From CAIKLP01 sp965279595 (GTDB lineage: Bacteria > Bacteroidota > Bacteroidia > Sphingobacteriales > Sphingobacteriaceae): a DNA stretch of 64,000 nucleotides. Shown here in pieces: positions 28,872-39,200 of the stretch. Location: contig OZ257246.1 of the NCBI GenBank assembly GCA_965279595.1, positions 1,860,001 to 1,924,000 of the forward strand, given 5' to 3'. Position 1 is the first letter of the stretch. Each line of letters opens with the position of its first letter. The notes beneath the pieces are model-generated. The model made no database searches, was not told the origin of the DNA, and saw only the letters and a program-made list of their open reading frames with translations. Position numbers and translations under genes: made by a program.

Positions 28872-31154
28872 ATGATTAAGAATATAAAGGTATTCCTTGT
28901 TTTGTTTTTGTTGATAAGTCAACAGAGTAATGCTCAAATAGAGAAGGTCATTCGCGGCAAAGTGGAATCTGACGGTAAAGCATTGGCATTTGTTTCGGTT
29001 AGAGTAATTGGAGCAAATAATGGTACCGTAACTGACCTCGATGGAAACTTCTCCATCAAATTAAAAGGAGATAGTATAGTTAAATTAGAATTCGCATTAT
29101 TAGGCTATCGTAAAGAATTGCGACGAGTTAAATTAACGCAAGTAAACAATTCGCGCTTATTGATCAATTTATTTCCAGCCGAGCATAATACCAGTGAAGT
29201 GGTCATCAGTGGAACCATGAAAGAAATTTCTTATGCCAACAGTCCAATAGCCATTGAAATTATTACACCTAAATTTTTTGCTAAAAATAAAACAGCTACT
29301 GTATTTGATGCTTTGCAATTGGTGAATGGCGTGCGGCCGCAAATTAATTGTAATGTTTGCAATACTGGTGATATTCATATTAACGGTATGGAAGGTCCTT
29401 ATACCATGATTGTGATTGATGGTATGCCTATTGTAAGTAGTTTATCAACGGTATATGGATTGAGTGGAATTCCAAATTCTGTAATAGAAAGAATTGAAAT
29501 CATTCGTGGTCCTTCTTCAGCTTTATATGGATCAGAAGCAATAGGCGGATTGATCAATATTATTACCAAAGCACCAGCAGAAAATACCGCTTTGGATATT
29601 GAAAGTAGTATGAGCTCTCATTTGGAAAGTAATACTGATGTGATAATTAATTCAGCAATATCAAAAAATGCAAGTATGTTATTGAGTTTAAATTATTTTA
29701 GATACCAAGCTTTGCGAGATGTTAACAATGATGGTTTTACAGATATAACTTTGCAAAATAGAGTTTCCTTATTTAATAAATGGGTAATTGGTATTCGAAA
29801 AAATAAACAAAAAATGGCATTTGCAATTAGGTATTTGTCAGAAGATAGATGGGGTGGAGAAACCAGGTGGAATAGTACTTTCAAGGGTGGTGATAGTATT
29901 TATGCAGAAACCATTCGTACCAATAGAATTGAATTAATTGGAAATTATCCTTTATTGAAAAAAGAGAAATTGACTTTACAATATTCATGGAATTTGCATG
30001 ATCAAAAATCATATTATGGTATCAAATCATTTAATGCTAAACAGCAAGTAGCCTTCGCACAATTCTTATATGATAAAAGAATCAATGTTAGAAATGATTT
30101 TTTGGCGGGCTTATGTTTTCGATATAATTTCTTTGATGATAATACTTTTGCTACCACACAAACAGAAAATAATATTTTAAAGAATAAACCCAACCAATCC
30201 ATATTGAGTGGATTGTTTATTCAAAATGAATATAGCATTACTGAGCATCAACAATTAGTTGCAGCTGCAAGAGTGGATGTGCATTCAGTGCACGGTTTAA
30301 TTCTTACACCTCGTTTAAATTATAAATTGCAAATACCACAATCAAATGATGTAATAAGAGTAGGTATAGGTAATGGTTATAGAGTGGTTAATATTTTTAC
30401 AGAAGATCATGCAGCCTTAACAGGAGCAAGGGAGGTAGTGATTTCTGAACAATTGAATCCGGAGCAATCATGGAATATATCTATTAATCATTCAAAGTTT
30501 TTTAATCATCAACATGGATTTATCACTACTGATTTAGGTTTATTCTATACATTTTTTACCAATAGAATTTTGGCAAATTATGATGCCGACCCCAATGAAA
30601 TTAGGTATCAGAATTTAGATGGATATGCCATTTCAAGAGGAATGAATTTAAATGTGAATTGGAATTTTAAAATACCATTGAAATTAACAACAGGTGTTTC
30701 CTTCTTAGATGTGTATTCAAAAAACAAAAATGCACAAGGAGATTTAATCAGAATTGAACAATATTATTCTTCCCCAATTTCTGGTAATTTCTTATTCAAT
30801 TATCAATTCAAAAAAAGTGGAATTACCATTGATTATACTGGCAATTTCTATAGTCCAATGGCTTTGCCAGTACTGCCTAATGATTATCGCGATAGTCATT
30901 CACCTTGGTATAGTATTCAAAATATACAAGTAAATAAAATCATCAGTAAACAATGGGAGGTATATGTGTCGATGAAAAATGTGTTGAATTTTATTCCAAA
31001 AGATCCCATCATGCGTGCCTTTGATCCATTTGATAAACACATTTCGGAGAATAATCCAAACGGATATACATTCGATCCGAATTATATGTATGCGCCAATA
31101 CAAGGCAGACGTATGGTATTAGGAATAACTTATAAGTGGAGGAAATTAAATTAG
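28872..31154 (+). CDS. TonB-dependent outer membrane receptor with carboxypeptidase-like domain
   Basis: 760 residues. Signal peptide 1-22 (LFLLISQQSNAQ), CarboxypepD_reg-like domain ~25-105, a TonB-box-like stretch (VVISGT, 110-115), plug domain ~120-235 (GPYTMIVIDGMPIVSS, ERIEIIRGPSSALYGSEAIGG), then a barrel to the terminal strand MVLGITYKW. A CxxC pair (Cys160, Cys163) sits in the plug just before IHINGMEG, which could bind metal. The ligand is unknown; metal or cofactor import is a guess. Its 3' end overlaps the convergent phosphoesterase gene by 9 bp. Confidence 0.93.
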   Translation: MIKNIKVFLVLFLLISQQSNAQIEKVIRGKVESDGKALAFVSVRVIGANNGTVTDLDGNFSIKLKGDSIVKLEFALLGYRKELRRVKLTQVNNSRLLINLFPAEHNTSEVVISGTMKEISYANSPIAIEIITPKFFAKNKTATVFDALQLVNGVRPQINCNVCNTGDIHINGMEGPYTMIVIDGMPIVSSLSTVYGLSGIPNSVIERIEIIRGPSSALYGSEAIGGLINIITKAPAENTALDIESSMSSHLESNTDVIINSAISKNASMLLSLNYFRYQALRDVNNDGFTDITLQNRVSLFNKWVIGIRKNKQKMAFAIRYLSEDRWGGETRWNSTFKGGDSIYAETIRTNRIELIGNYPLLKKEKLTLQYSWNLHDQKSYYGIKSFNAKQQVAFAQFLYDKRINVRNDFLAGLCFRYNFFDDNTFATTQTENNILKNKPNQSILSGLFIQNEYSITEHQQLVAAARVDVHSVHGLILTPRLNYKLQIPQSNDVIRVGIGNGYRVVNIFTEDHAALTGAREVVISEQLNPEQSWNISINHSKFFNHQHGFITTDLGLFYTFFTNRILANYDADPNEIRYQNLDGYAISRGMNLNVNWNFKIPLKLTTGVSFLDVYSKNKNAQGDLIRIEQYYSSPISGNFLFNYQFKKSGITIDYTGNFYSPMALPVLPNDYRDSHSPWYSIQNIQVNKIISKQWEVYVSMKNVLNFIPKDPIMRAFDPFDKHISENNPNGYTFDPNYMYAPIQGRRMVLGITYKWRKLN

Positions 31155-32138
31155 TGGACTTAAGTCGAGGGTACTAATTTCACCATTGATAACTTTCATG
31201 AAAGAGAATGGTGCATTTTGTAATTTTCTTTCGTTGTCGTCTAAATTTACATATTGAACAACTAAAGCAAATGGTGCTTTCATTACGTGCACTTGAATGT
31301 ATCCATTAGGGTTTCCCCATCTTGCATGGTTTACTGAACCAGCACTTACCATTAATGGACCTTTATCTCCGAATGTATCTAATTTTCTTCTTTCAAAATA
31401 ATGAGTAGAACCAGAAAGCATTAAATCACATTTTGTTTTTATTATTTTTTGTTGTTCTGCGTTTAAGCAATCAATCCATGATCCATATCTAGAGTGAGCA
31501 GAAACAATTACAATATCTTGTGGTCCTTTTTGAATGCTTTTTAATTTGTTGATTAGGTAATTGCGACTATCAGCAGGGAAAGCGATATCAATGTCAGCAG
31601 GTTCATCAGGGTAGTGTAAAACAATTAAATGAACGGTGTATTCTTTAACTTTTATTTGAGTATAATATTCAGTGTTATTATCTCTCATTTCAATGTTTGG
31701 TTTTTGTTGAAAGTTAAGGATTTTCAACATTTGTCCACCAGCACCCCAATCGCTTTGACCTTTACCATAGTAAACATTTTCAGCATCAGAAATGGTTGGA
31801 TAAAAATGGTTGTACCACCATGCATCTCTTACTAAGTATGATGTGAAATCATTATCAGGATCTTGTGAAACTTGATCACCCACACCAATGATGAATTCAT
31901 CACCACTTTCTCTTGACCATTTATTCATTTTGGCCATGTGAATTTCACTTGAAGGTTCAGCACCATGGTTATCACTCATAATAGAGAATGAAAATGCAGC
32001 CTCGGTATCTAATTGGTTAACATCTCTTACAAATAATAGTGACTCTTCATTAGTAAATCCAGCGCTAGCTAAAAGACTGCAGCAAATAATCACTGTAGCT
32101 TTTAAAATTAGGTTAGATATTTCTTTATGTAAGTTCAC
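31146..32138 (-). CDS. Secreted metallophosphoesterase-superfamily protein
   Basis: 330 residues from a GTG start (MNLHKEISNL). An N-terminal hydrophobic segment (TVIICCSLLASAGF) suggests export. The calcineurin-like metal-site motifs are all recognisable: SDNHG (D..H), GVGDQVSQ (GD), a Trp/His-rich spacer, IVSAHSRYG (H) and SGSTHYFERRK (the GHxH position, here GSTHY). The second motif of the canonical GNHD set is unclear. No substrate can be assigned. It is convergent with the receptor gene and may be functionally linked only by proximity. Confidence 0.75.
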   Translation of the reverse strand: MNLHKEISNLILKATVIICCSLLASAGFTNEESLLFVRDVNQLDTEAAFSFSIMSDNHGAEPSSEIHMAKMNKWSRESGDEFIIGVGDQVSQDPDNDFTSYLVRDAWWYNHFYPTISDAENVYYGKGQSDWGAGGQMLKILNFQQKPNIEMRDNNTEYYTQIKVKEYTVHLIVLHYPDEPADIDIAFPADSRNYLINKLKSIQKGPQDIVIVSAHSRYGSWIDCLNAEQQKIIKTKCDLMLSGSTHYFERRKLDTFGDKGPLMVSAGSVNHARWGNPNGYIQVHVMKAPFALVVQYVNLDDNERKLQNAPFSFMKVINGEISTLDLSPLI

Positions 32139-32240
32139 TTGGGTGTAGATTGGGTAAAACTTGTTATGGTTACCTTTTACGCAAGTGATTTATTAAGGTT
32201 ACATATAATTTTGATAGAGTGGTATAATATAGTTAAAAGC

Positions 32241-33548
32241 CTATCGTACAGACTGAATCATAATTAATTGGTTGCCTATAATTTGGCCTTTTTGATGCAT
32301 TAGCAAGCGATATATACCAGGTTCAGTTTGAAATGTCAAATTTTTGTCAACGTTTTGGGCTATAATTTTTTTATTCAACATATCGTAAATTTCCACATAG
32401 TCAACCTGCTCAGCGAACTGTATATTTCCATTGCTCGGATTAGGATAAAATAATTGAACATTAGATTGAGCAATGGTTTGGATAGCAGTGCTAGGAAACA
32501 ATAGATTCAATTGTTCCCATAATTCATTATCAAAAGAAGATAGTGCATATAAGGAAAGACCTGAAGCATCGCCCTGTCTAATGATTACAAGCCCTTTAGA
32601 GGGCACTACATGAATTTTCTGATCATTCTTACCTAAGGCAGCAATCAAATCATCAGGAGCATTAGGAATGATGTCTGTTTGAAAAACTAATTGTGATTGA
32701 GGCAGCATGTGTTTGCCTTTTCCATTCAACCACCATAAATAACCATAAGAAGGGTTGATGCTTTGTGAGCTGTTGGTCATGGCATGGAAATACAATGAGT
32801 CTTTCAACACGGTATCATTATTCCAAATACCTTTATTTTGAATGAGCAGTCCGAAACGCGCCATATCACGAGCTTTGCTATAAAATATATAATCAATCCA
32901 CAATCCAAATGTTCCAATTTTGGCATTCACTTTTGTATTGCAATATTGTTGAAAAGTCATGCCCGTTGCATTGGCAACAACATCTTGTATCAATCGGTAA
33001 GGTGCATTGTGATAAGCCCAGCGTGTACCAGCATCTGTAAGGTATTGCAGACAGCTATCTGCCATACAATTATCTGGATCAGGTATGCTTGGAGTAGGTG
33101 CAATTCCATCATCCAATCCACTGGTCATACTTAATAAATTTTTTATTTTGATGAGGCCTTCTTTTTCCGCAGGACAATCAGTCCAACCGAGACCTAAATA
33201 ATTAGATACACTATCATTGATAGAAAGTTTGTTCTCTTGTTGTGCAATGCCAGTAAGTACAGCAGCCAATGATTTGCTGGCCGATGCCCAATACCAAAAA
33301 CTGTCTTTTGTAAATGTTCCGAAATATTTTTCAATAACTATTTTGCCATCCTTTAAAATGATGAAAGATTTGCTGTGGTTATCATCCAAAAATTGATAGA
33401 GGCTATCTACTCTGTTTACATTCCATCCTAAACTCGCTGGACTTACACTTTCCCAAGTAGAGCCAATTAATGGTGGGAAATAAGTTTGTGCTTTACTTTG
33501 AAGAAAAGTGACAATAACTATAACTAGAATTAAAAAATATTTTCTCAA
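32241..33548 (-). CDS. Secreted serine hydrolase (class C beta-lactamase family) with T9SS tail
   Basis: 435 residues, TTG start (MRKYFLILVIVIVTFLQSKAQ signal peptide) 4 nt after the stop of the ArsC-like gene. The beta-lactamase/transpeptidase fold shows the nucleophile tetrad SASK (Ser89, Lys92) and a YHN motif (Tyr-x-Asn) in RWAYHNAPYRL. The last ~80 residues form a T9SS type A sorting domain (VQLFYPNPSNGNIQF, ending IIGNQLIMIQ). It is probably an exported esterase or peptidase anchored or released via T9SS. The TTG start and 4-nt spacing imply translational coupling. Confidence 0.88.
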   Translation of the reverse strand: MRKYFLILVIVIVTFLQSKAQTYFPPLIGSTWESVSPASLGWNVNRVDSLYQFLDDNHSKSFIILKDGKIVIEKYFGTFTKDSFWYWASASKSLAAVLTGIAQQENKLSINDSVSNYLGLGWTDCPAEKEGLIKIKNLLSMTSGLDDGIAPTPSIPDPDNCMADSCLQYLTDAGTRWAYHNAPYRLIQDVVANATGMTFQQYCNTKVNAKIGTFGLWIDYIFYSKARDMARFGLLIQNKGIWNNDTVLKDSLYFHAMTNSSQSINPSYGYLWWLNGKGKHMLPQSQLVFQTDIIPNAPDDLIAALGKNDQKIHVVPSKGLVIIRQGDASGLSLYALSSFDNELWEQLNLLFPSTAIQTIAQSNVQLFYPNPSNGNIQFAEQVDYVEIYDMLNKKIIAQNVDKNLTFQTEPGIYRLLMHQKGQIIGNQLIMIQSVR

Positions 33549-33552
33549 TGAA

Positions 33553-33906
33553 TTATTTTTTTGTTTTTATTTTTTGTTGGTATTCTTCTTCATCAAATCC
33601 TAAAACAATGCCTTTAGTTAATTCAATAATTGGACGCTTGATAACAGATGTTTTTTCCATCATCAAAGCAATAGCTTTTTTCTCAGTAGTGATGCTATTC
33701 TTAACCTCATCATCTAATTGTCGCCAGGTAGTTCCTTTTTTATTTACCAAAGCCTCCCATCCTACAAGTGCAATCCATTCTTTCAGTTTTTTCTCTGTTA
33801 CTCCAACTTTTTTATAATCTTGAAATTCAATTTCAATTTTATTGGCTTTCAACCAATCTAATGATTTTTTTACTGTATTGCAGTTGGGGATACCGAAGAC
33901 TTTCAT
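33553..33906 (-). CDS. ArsC/Spx-family (YffB-like) protein
   Basis: 117 residues, thioredoxin-like ArsC fold: MKVFGIPNCNTVKKSLDWL carries the single N-terminal Cys9 in the CNTV motif, followed by ...KRPIIELTKGIVLGFDEEEY. No CxxC and no second Cys typical of arsenate reductases is seen, so it may be an Spx/MgsR-like or YffB-type protein and not an arsenate reductase. It is cotranscribed with the secreted hydrolase. Confidence 0.75.
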   Translation of the reverse strand: MKVFGIPNCNTVKKSLDWLKANKIEIEFQDYKKVGVTEKKLKEWIALVGWEALVNKKGTTWRQLDDEVKNSITTEKKAIALMMEKTSVIKRPIIELTKGIVLGFDEEEYQQKIKTKK

Positions 33907-33950
33907 ACTTTTTTTTTATAAAAATAGGGAAAAACGGAGAAGAAATGGGA

Positions 33951-34207
33951 ATAATTTTAAATTTTGAATTTTAAATGTCAACTTAAAAGTAATTTTAAAT
34001 TTTGAATTTTAAATGTCAACTTAAAAGTAATTTTAAATTTTGAATTTTAAATTTTAAATGTCAACTTAAAAGTAATTTTAAATTTTAAGTTTTAAATTTT
34101 GAATGTCAATTGAATAATTATAAATTATGAATTGGGAAGGTTTGCACTATGTAACCTACAGAGTCTCATTAACACATCAACACATTAACACATCAACACA
34201 TTAACCC
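33951..34207 (+). repeat. Composite dispersed repeat, copy A (with 38-bp tandem units)
   Basis: Begins with a 38-bp AT-rich unit repeated at 33952, 33990, 34028 and 34073 (last spacing 45), each containing TAATTTTAAATTTT and most ending GTCAACTTAAAAG. It continues with AATTATAAATTATGAATTGG, then GTAACCTACAG, then ACACATCA/ACACATTA units with an 8-bp period. The same blocks recur in the same order at 35.9, 44.4 and 45.7 kb. It fills the gap upstream of the gene at 34336. Confidence 0.85.
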
Positions 34208-34335
34208 ACCTCATAATTATTTCCCAATGCACGAATATTCATTAATCTAATTAAATAATTCAATTTAAAAATAATTAAGACTATTTATTTGTATTTTGAA
34301 GACAAATAGGAATTCTATAAATTTATTAAAATGTA

Positions 34336-35865
34336 ATGAAGAGATTTCTGTACTTACTATTATTTTCTTGCTTTGCTCAATTGAGTACGTTTGCTCAATT
34401 GTATAGTAGTAAGTATTTACAAATCTGCTTAAATTCAGATATCCATAAAATATATTACAATGCGAAAGATTCCAGCAATATGCTACTAGTTGCAACACTA
34501 TGTGACAGCAGTAACAATTTAGATTTCGGGCTTATTAAATTAAATAAAAAGGGGCAAGTCGTAGATAGTTTTAAATATACAACACTTGGGAGAACTATAG
34601 TTTATGATTTGCAAAAATACAATGATTATTACTGGGTGATTGGTTCTGATGATTTAAGCAGTACAGATAATTATGGCTTGAAAATTTATAAAATAAACGA
34701 ACAAGGTCAAGTGGTGAATTCAAAATTGATATTGAACAAACCCAAAGAATTTGGATTTAAATTAATTAAAAAAGATAATTCCATCTTTGCATTTGGGGTG
34801 AACTATACAAATGATTCCTCTTACAATTTTTCTATGCATAAATTTGATACAAATGCAAATTTAGTTTCAAGCAGGTATTTCGGATCTTCAAAATATGAAA
34901 TTGCAAGTGATGTTATAAACTGTATTAACGGTGATTTCATGATGATTGGATATAAATATATTAGACCTAATATAGCCTCGCCACGATTAGATATTAATCG
35001 ATTAGACAGTTTTGGAAACCTAATATGGAATAAGACCATTGAACTTCATTGGGATACTTCATTTAGCAAAGACTATCATTGTGGTGTATATACGAGTAAA
35101 ATTGCTGAAGATTCAAACGGTAATTTTTATATTGCCTCAAATCTTTACGATTGCTTAGAGTCAAATATTAATCAAAACCAAGCAATGATTATGAGTTTAG
35201 ATTCAAATGGAATTATCCGTTGGATTAAACGAAATCCTTTTTTTAAAGGGGATAACAATAGCGAATATTTTAATGAATTATTTAATAATATTATTATCAC
35301 AAAGGATAGTAAATTATTATGTTCAGGTTATATTGAAGTACCGAGTCCAACTTTAAGTGATGGAGATGGTCAGGTTTTATTGGTAAAATTTGATCTGCAA
35401 GGAAATTTCATTTGGAAAAGAGTTGTAGGAAAAGATGATGCGCTTGAAAATTTGTATGATGTGCAAGTTACTGAACAAGGAGATATTTTATTAGCAGGAA
35501 GATATGCCAATTACAATGATACTATTTTAAATATAGAAGGAGTAAAAGGTTTTTTTTATCACTTAGATCCCTGTGGTTGTTTAACTCCTAATTGTGATCC
35601 TAATTGTAATCCAAATGGAATTTCATCTACATTAATTTGGAATAATGTAAAAATCTACCCGAACCCAACTAACCATACCTTGCATATTGAATCAGAAGAA
35701 ACCTTTATATCCTATAGCATTTATTCACTACTCGGTGAAAAAATTCTAGAAAAGGATTTTATTAGCCAGGAAATCGAAGTTTCAAATCTCAAACAAGGAA
35801 TGTACCTTTTACAATTGAAAAATAATAAAGGGGAAGTTAGTCAAACAAGATTTGTGAAAGAATAG
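34336..35865 (+). CDS. T9SS-secreted hypothetical protein with repeated beta units
   Basis: 509 residues. Signal peptide LLLFSCFAQLSTFAQ. The body has propeller-like repeats (e.g. GFGLIKLNKKGQVVDSFKYT, FDLQGNFIWKRVVG, MSLDSNGIIRWIK), resembling the SBBP/delta-60 repeats of secreted Bacteroidota proteins. A Cys-rich hinge (CGCLTPNCDPNCNPNG) precedes a T9SS type A domain (VKIYPNPTNHTLHIE..., ending QTRFVKE). No enzymatic motif found. The gene is plus-strand between minus-strand genes and is bracketed by repeat copies A and B. Confidence 0.85.
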   Translation: MKRFLYLLLFSCFAQLSTFAQLYSSKYLQICLNSDIHKIYYNAKDSSNMLLVATLCDSSNNLDFGLIKLNKKGQVVDSFKYTTLGRTIVYDLQKYNDYYWVIGSDDLSSTDNYGLKIYKINEQGQVVNSKLILNKPKEFGFKLIKKDNSIFAFGVNYTNDSSYNFSMHKFDTNANLVSSRYFGSSKYEIASDVINCINGDFMMIGYKYIRPNIASPRLDINRLDSFGNLIWNKTIELHWDTSFSKDYHCGVYTSKIAEDSNGNFYIASNLYDCLESNINQNQAMIMSLDSNGIIRWIKRNPFFKGDNNSEYFNELFNNIIITKDSKLLCSGYIEVPSPTLSDGDGQVLLVKFDLQGNFIWKRVVGKDDALENLYDVQVTEQGDILLAGRYANYNDTILNIEGVKGFFYHLDPCGCLTPNCDPNCNPNGISSTLIWNNVKIYPNPTNHTLHIESEETFISYSIYSLLGEKILEKDFISQEIEVSNLKQGMYLLQLKNNKGEVSQTRFVKE

Positions 35866-35874
35866 ATTTAAAAT

Positions 35875-36179
35875 TAATTTTAAATTTTGAATTTTAAATT
35901 TTGAATGTAATGTTGAAATTGTGAATTATGAATTGGGCAGATTTGTACAATGTAACCCACAGGGTCCAATTAACACATCAACACATTAACACATCAACAC
36001 ATTTCTACTATCATCAAACGAGTTTGAACTTAGAAATGCTGTGGTTGGGAGGAAAGAGTAATTTTAAATTTTGAATTTTGAATGTAATGTTGAAATTGTG
36101 AATTTTGAATTGGGCAATTTGTACAATGTAACCCACAGGGTCCAATTAACACATCAACACATTATCACATCAACACATT
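35875..36179 (+). repeat. Composite dispersed repeat, copy B
   Basis: Starts 10 bp after the T9SS gene's stop. Order: AT block, AATTGTGAATTATGAATTGG, GTAACCCACAGGGTCC, ACACATCA units, then a middle module (TCAAACGAGTTTGAAC...ATGCTGTGGTTGGG, 36011-36058), then the AT/GTAACC/ACACATC blocks again. The middle module also occurs at ~44513 and ~45877. Confidence 0.85.
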
Positions 36180-36235
36180 CCTCTCCTAATTCATAGATAT
36201 GTCTCTCAGATTTTGCAACGCAAGTTGCAACAACG

Positions 36236-36276
36236 AAAAAAATTAGCTAATCAGCACATCGGCTAATTAGCTAATT
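36236..36276 (-). terminator. Intrinsic terminator after the 1342-aa gene
   Basis: Minus-strand stem AATTAGCTAATTAGC / GCTGATTAGCTAATT (one G-T/mismatch) with a 6-nt loop, followed by a T-run (A-run 36236-36242 on plus). It begins 9 bp after the stop codon. Confidence 0.75.
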
Positions 36277-36284
36277 AATTCAAT

Positions 36285-39200
36285 TTACATTTTAATTAAT
36301 TTATGAGATTTAACTACCTCATCATGATTATATATTTTTAGAATGTAAGTTCCACTAGTCCAATTGCTACTGTTAATTGGAATTAGTTTTTCACCTACTG
36401 AAATTGGAGAGCTGAATAAGATTCTACCAACCATATCAGTTACTTCAATTCTATCCGCTACTAGTTCATTGATGGCAATGATGAAATTCTCATTAGAAGG
36501 GTTGGGGTAAATATTCACGCTTTCTTTTTTGTTATTTGAAATACCATTTGCTTTTCCTTCTAGATTTTCTATTTCACATAAATCGGTTATGTTGATATCC
36601 ATATTTTGCCAATCTTCAATTGTTAAAAAAGGCAGTGGCGAATGTGGTAAATCAATTGAAAAGGAATACATCAAATTTGGATCTAAATTGTTGATTTCAA
36701 ATCCAGATAAATTAGCCCTACCTGTTGCATCAATAGTAATAGGAATATTTGGATAACTGTTATATTGGTTATCAATTAATACAATATTAACTACTGGTAA
36801 TTGATCGTAGCAAGGATCATAGTTTACATTGAAACATATTGGTGAAGTATGGTCTGCTTGATCATTAAATTCTAATCCAGCTTCAGTCCAAAGGAAATTT
36901 CTTGCCTCAAGCACCGCTGTTCCATTATCATAAGTTGTACCACTTGCAATCGTTGAAAGTGTACTGATTTCCTGAGTACTTAATGCACGGTGATCATTGA
37001 TCATCACATCCACTAAAATATCAAATACAGATTTTAAATTTTGTTCATAAGCACTTTGAGCTTGCATCGAAATCAAAACTTGATTCGCTTGTGCATAATC
37101 TTGTTCACTGATAAATTGTTCTACATCTATTAATTGACTGATGAACTGATTGTTTATTTGTCCTTGTCCTGCAGCTTTCAATTCTTTTTCATATTCATAT
37201 TGCCATTGCCAAAAGAATAATTCATCATTTGCTAAATCAGCATTTGGTGGTCCCCAAAATGATGGAGGAACCGAGCCGCCTTCTACATTACACAATGGCA
37301 TTTCACCGCCTTGGTTGGCACGTAGGTAATTAATATGAGGGTATCCTGGAGGATTGCTAAAAATAGGGTTTGGATCTGGGTAATACATTAAGGAAGGGGT
37401 AGGTAGGAATATCCATTTATTGTTATTGATATTAGTAACAATATTTGCTGGATTTGTAGGATCAATATGCCATAAATATAATTCAATATCCTTGTCGGTT
37501 GAACCACTGAAAATATTGTCTCTTGATTCCTTTTTGAAAACTCCATGTACATCACCAGCTGCACGTAATTTATGATCTCCTAAAGAAATTCCATTTACGT
37601 TTTGATTAAATATATTGCACACGTAATTATTATCCCATGCATTCTCTATTGCACTTACACCTCTACCAGCTTTGATGACATTATCTTTAATCAAAGTGCT
37701 TGTAGTGTTGTTACTTTCAATTCCACAATTTCTCCAAGAACCGTTCATACTTGTATTGATTGTATCTCCTAATACAGCTAGACCTTTACAAGCACTTAGA
37801 AAAATCCCCATGTTGTAATCGCTTGCCATGCGATTGGTAGTTTTTGTAGCATAAAAAGTAATATTGTTAAATGACACATCACTATTGCCAACTGAACTCA
37901 CTTTCGCTTGTTTATCTTGAAAGCCTATAACGTTATAAATTTTAATCCCAAAAGCTACATCATTAATTACATTATGATTAACAAGCATTTTACTGTAACT
38001 TAAAGATTTTGATCTACTTGCTTCAGAAATAGTTATTCCAGTTGATTGTTTTTGCAATCCGATATTATTATTTGAAACATTGATTTCTGATTTATTATTA
38101 TTTGCAGTACCTGCATTTGAAGATAAAAGAATTGCATTTTCTTTGCATCCTCTCATCACATTGCCGAGTACAGAAATTCTACAATCTTTATTATTAATAA
38201 TATAAACAGCAGTACTTAAAGTATTGTACACTGTATTATTTACAAAAGTTACATGTGCATCATAAATTTCATAGAATGCCCTATAAGTATTATTGAATGA
38301 ATTTCCATCAACCCAAATTGTATTTTTTGAATTCCCAGAATTCACATAAATACCAATACCTGCAATGTAACTCATGTTTTGGAAGGTGTTATCACCTGCT
38401 TTAAGAGCTGATCGATAAACATTAATTCCGCGAAAACCTCTATGAAAAAGATTATTGTTAATAATAGTTTCTGCTGTAATAGGAGATAAATAGTTCAATA
38501 CTTCTATACTGCTACGTCCATAAAACTGAGAACTTGAAGGGTCGTTTACTCCATAAGTACCTGATTGGTCCCTTAAAGGTTCAGAGTGAAAAAATCTATT
38601 GTTTTTAATGCTGATGTTTGTTCCACCCGGACCATTAATTAAAACAATGTGTTGGTGATTTCTATCAAATTGTGTCATCTGAATATCAAGTTTGATACTA
38701 TGTGGTTTATTAGTGTCTTTACTTGTTGAAATTCCAGCATGTGCATCTAAAATAAAAGTTCCCACTGGATTGTAGGCTGTTGGAGTTGAATTTGAATATA
38801 GAGTGGCATTATCTGAAACTTCAATACCATCCCACATCATAGCACAATCAAATGCTTTTAAAGTGCTATTGTATAAAGTCACTTTTACACCTGGATCTAA
38901 TATCATTTTTGCATTTTCACCAAATTCAAAAGTCATTCCATTTAAGGTAATATTTGTACCTGCACCACCTGTAAAACGTAAGGTATTTTGGATACGAATA
39001 GGTTGTCCATTGGTTTTAATTGGATTACTTGTTTGAGTCCAAGTAGCATTACCTGAAGCAGTAAAAACAGTTTGATCAAATGAAGTAGTTGGAAAAAGAA
39101 AATTATCATAATTACAGCCATCAATTTGATCAGGTAGAACAAAACCATTTGGATATTTGGGAGGAGATACTGCTAAACTAGGACCTGAAAATGTATTAGT

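Noticed and set aside
33553..33906. Arsenate reductase activity for the ArsC-like protein
   Set aside because: Only one Cys motif is visible and no ars genes are nearby; an Spx/YffB-like role fits equally.
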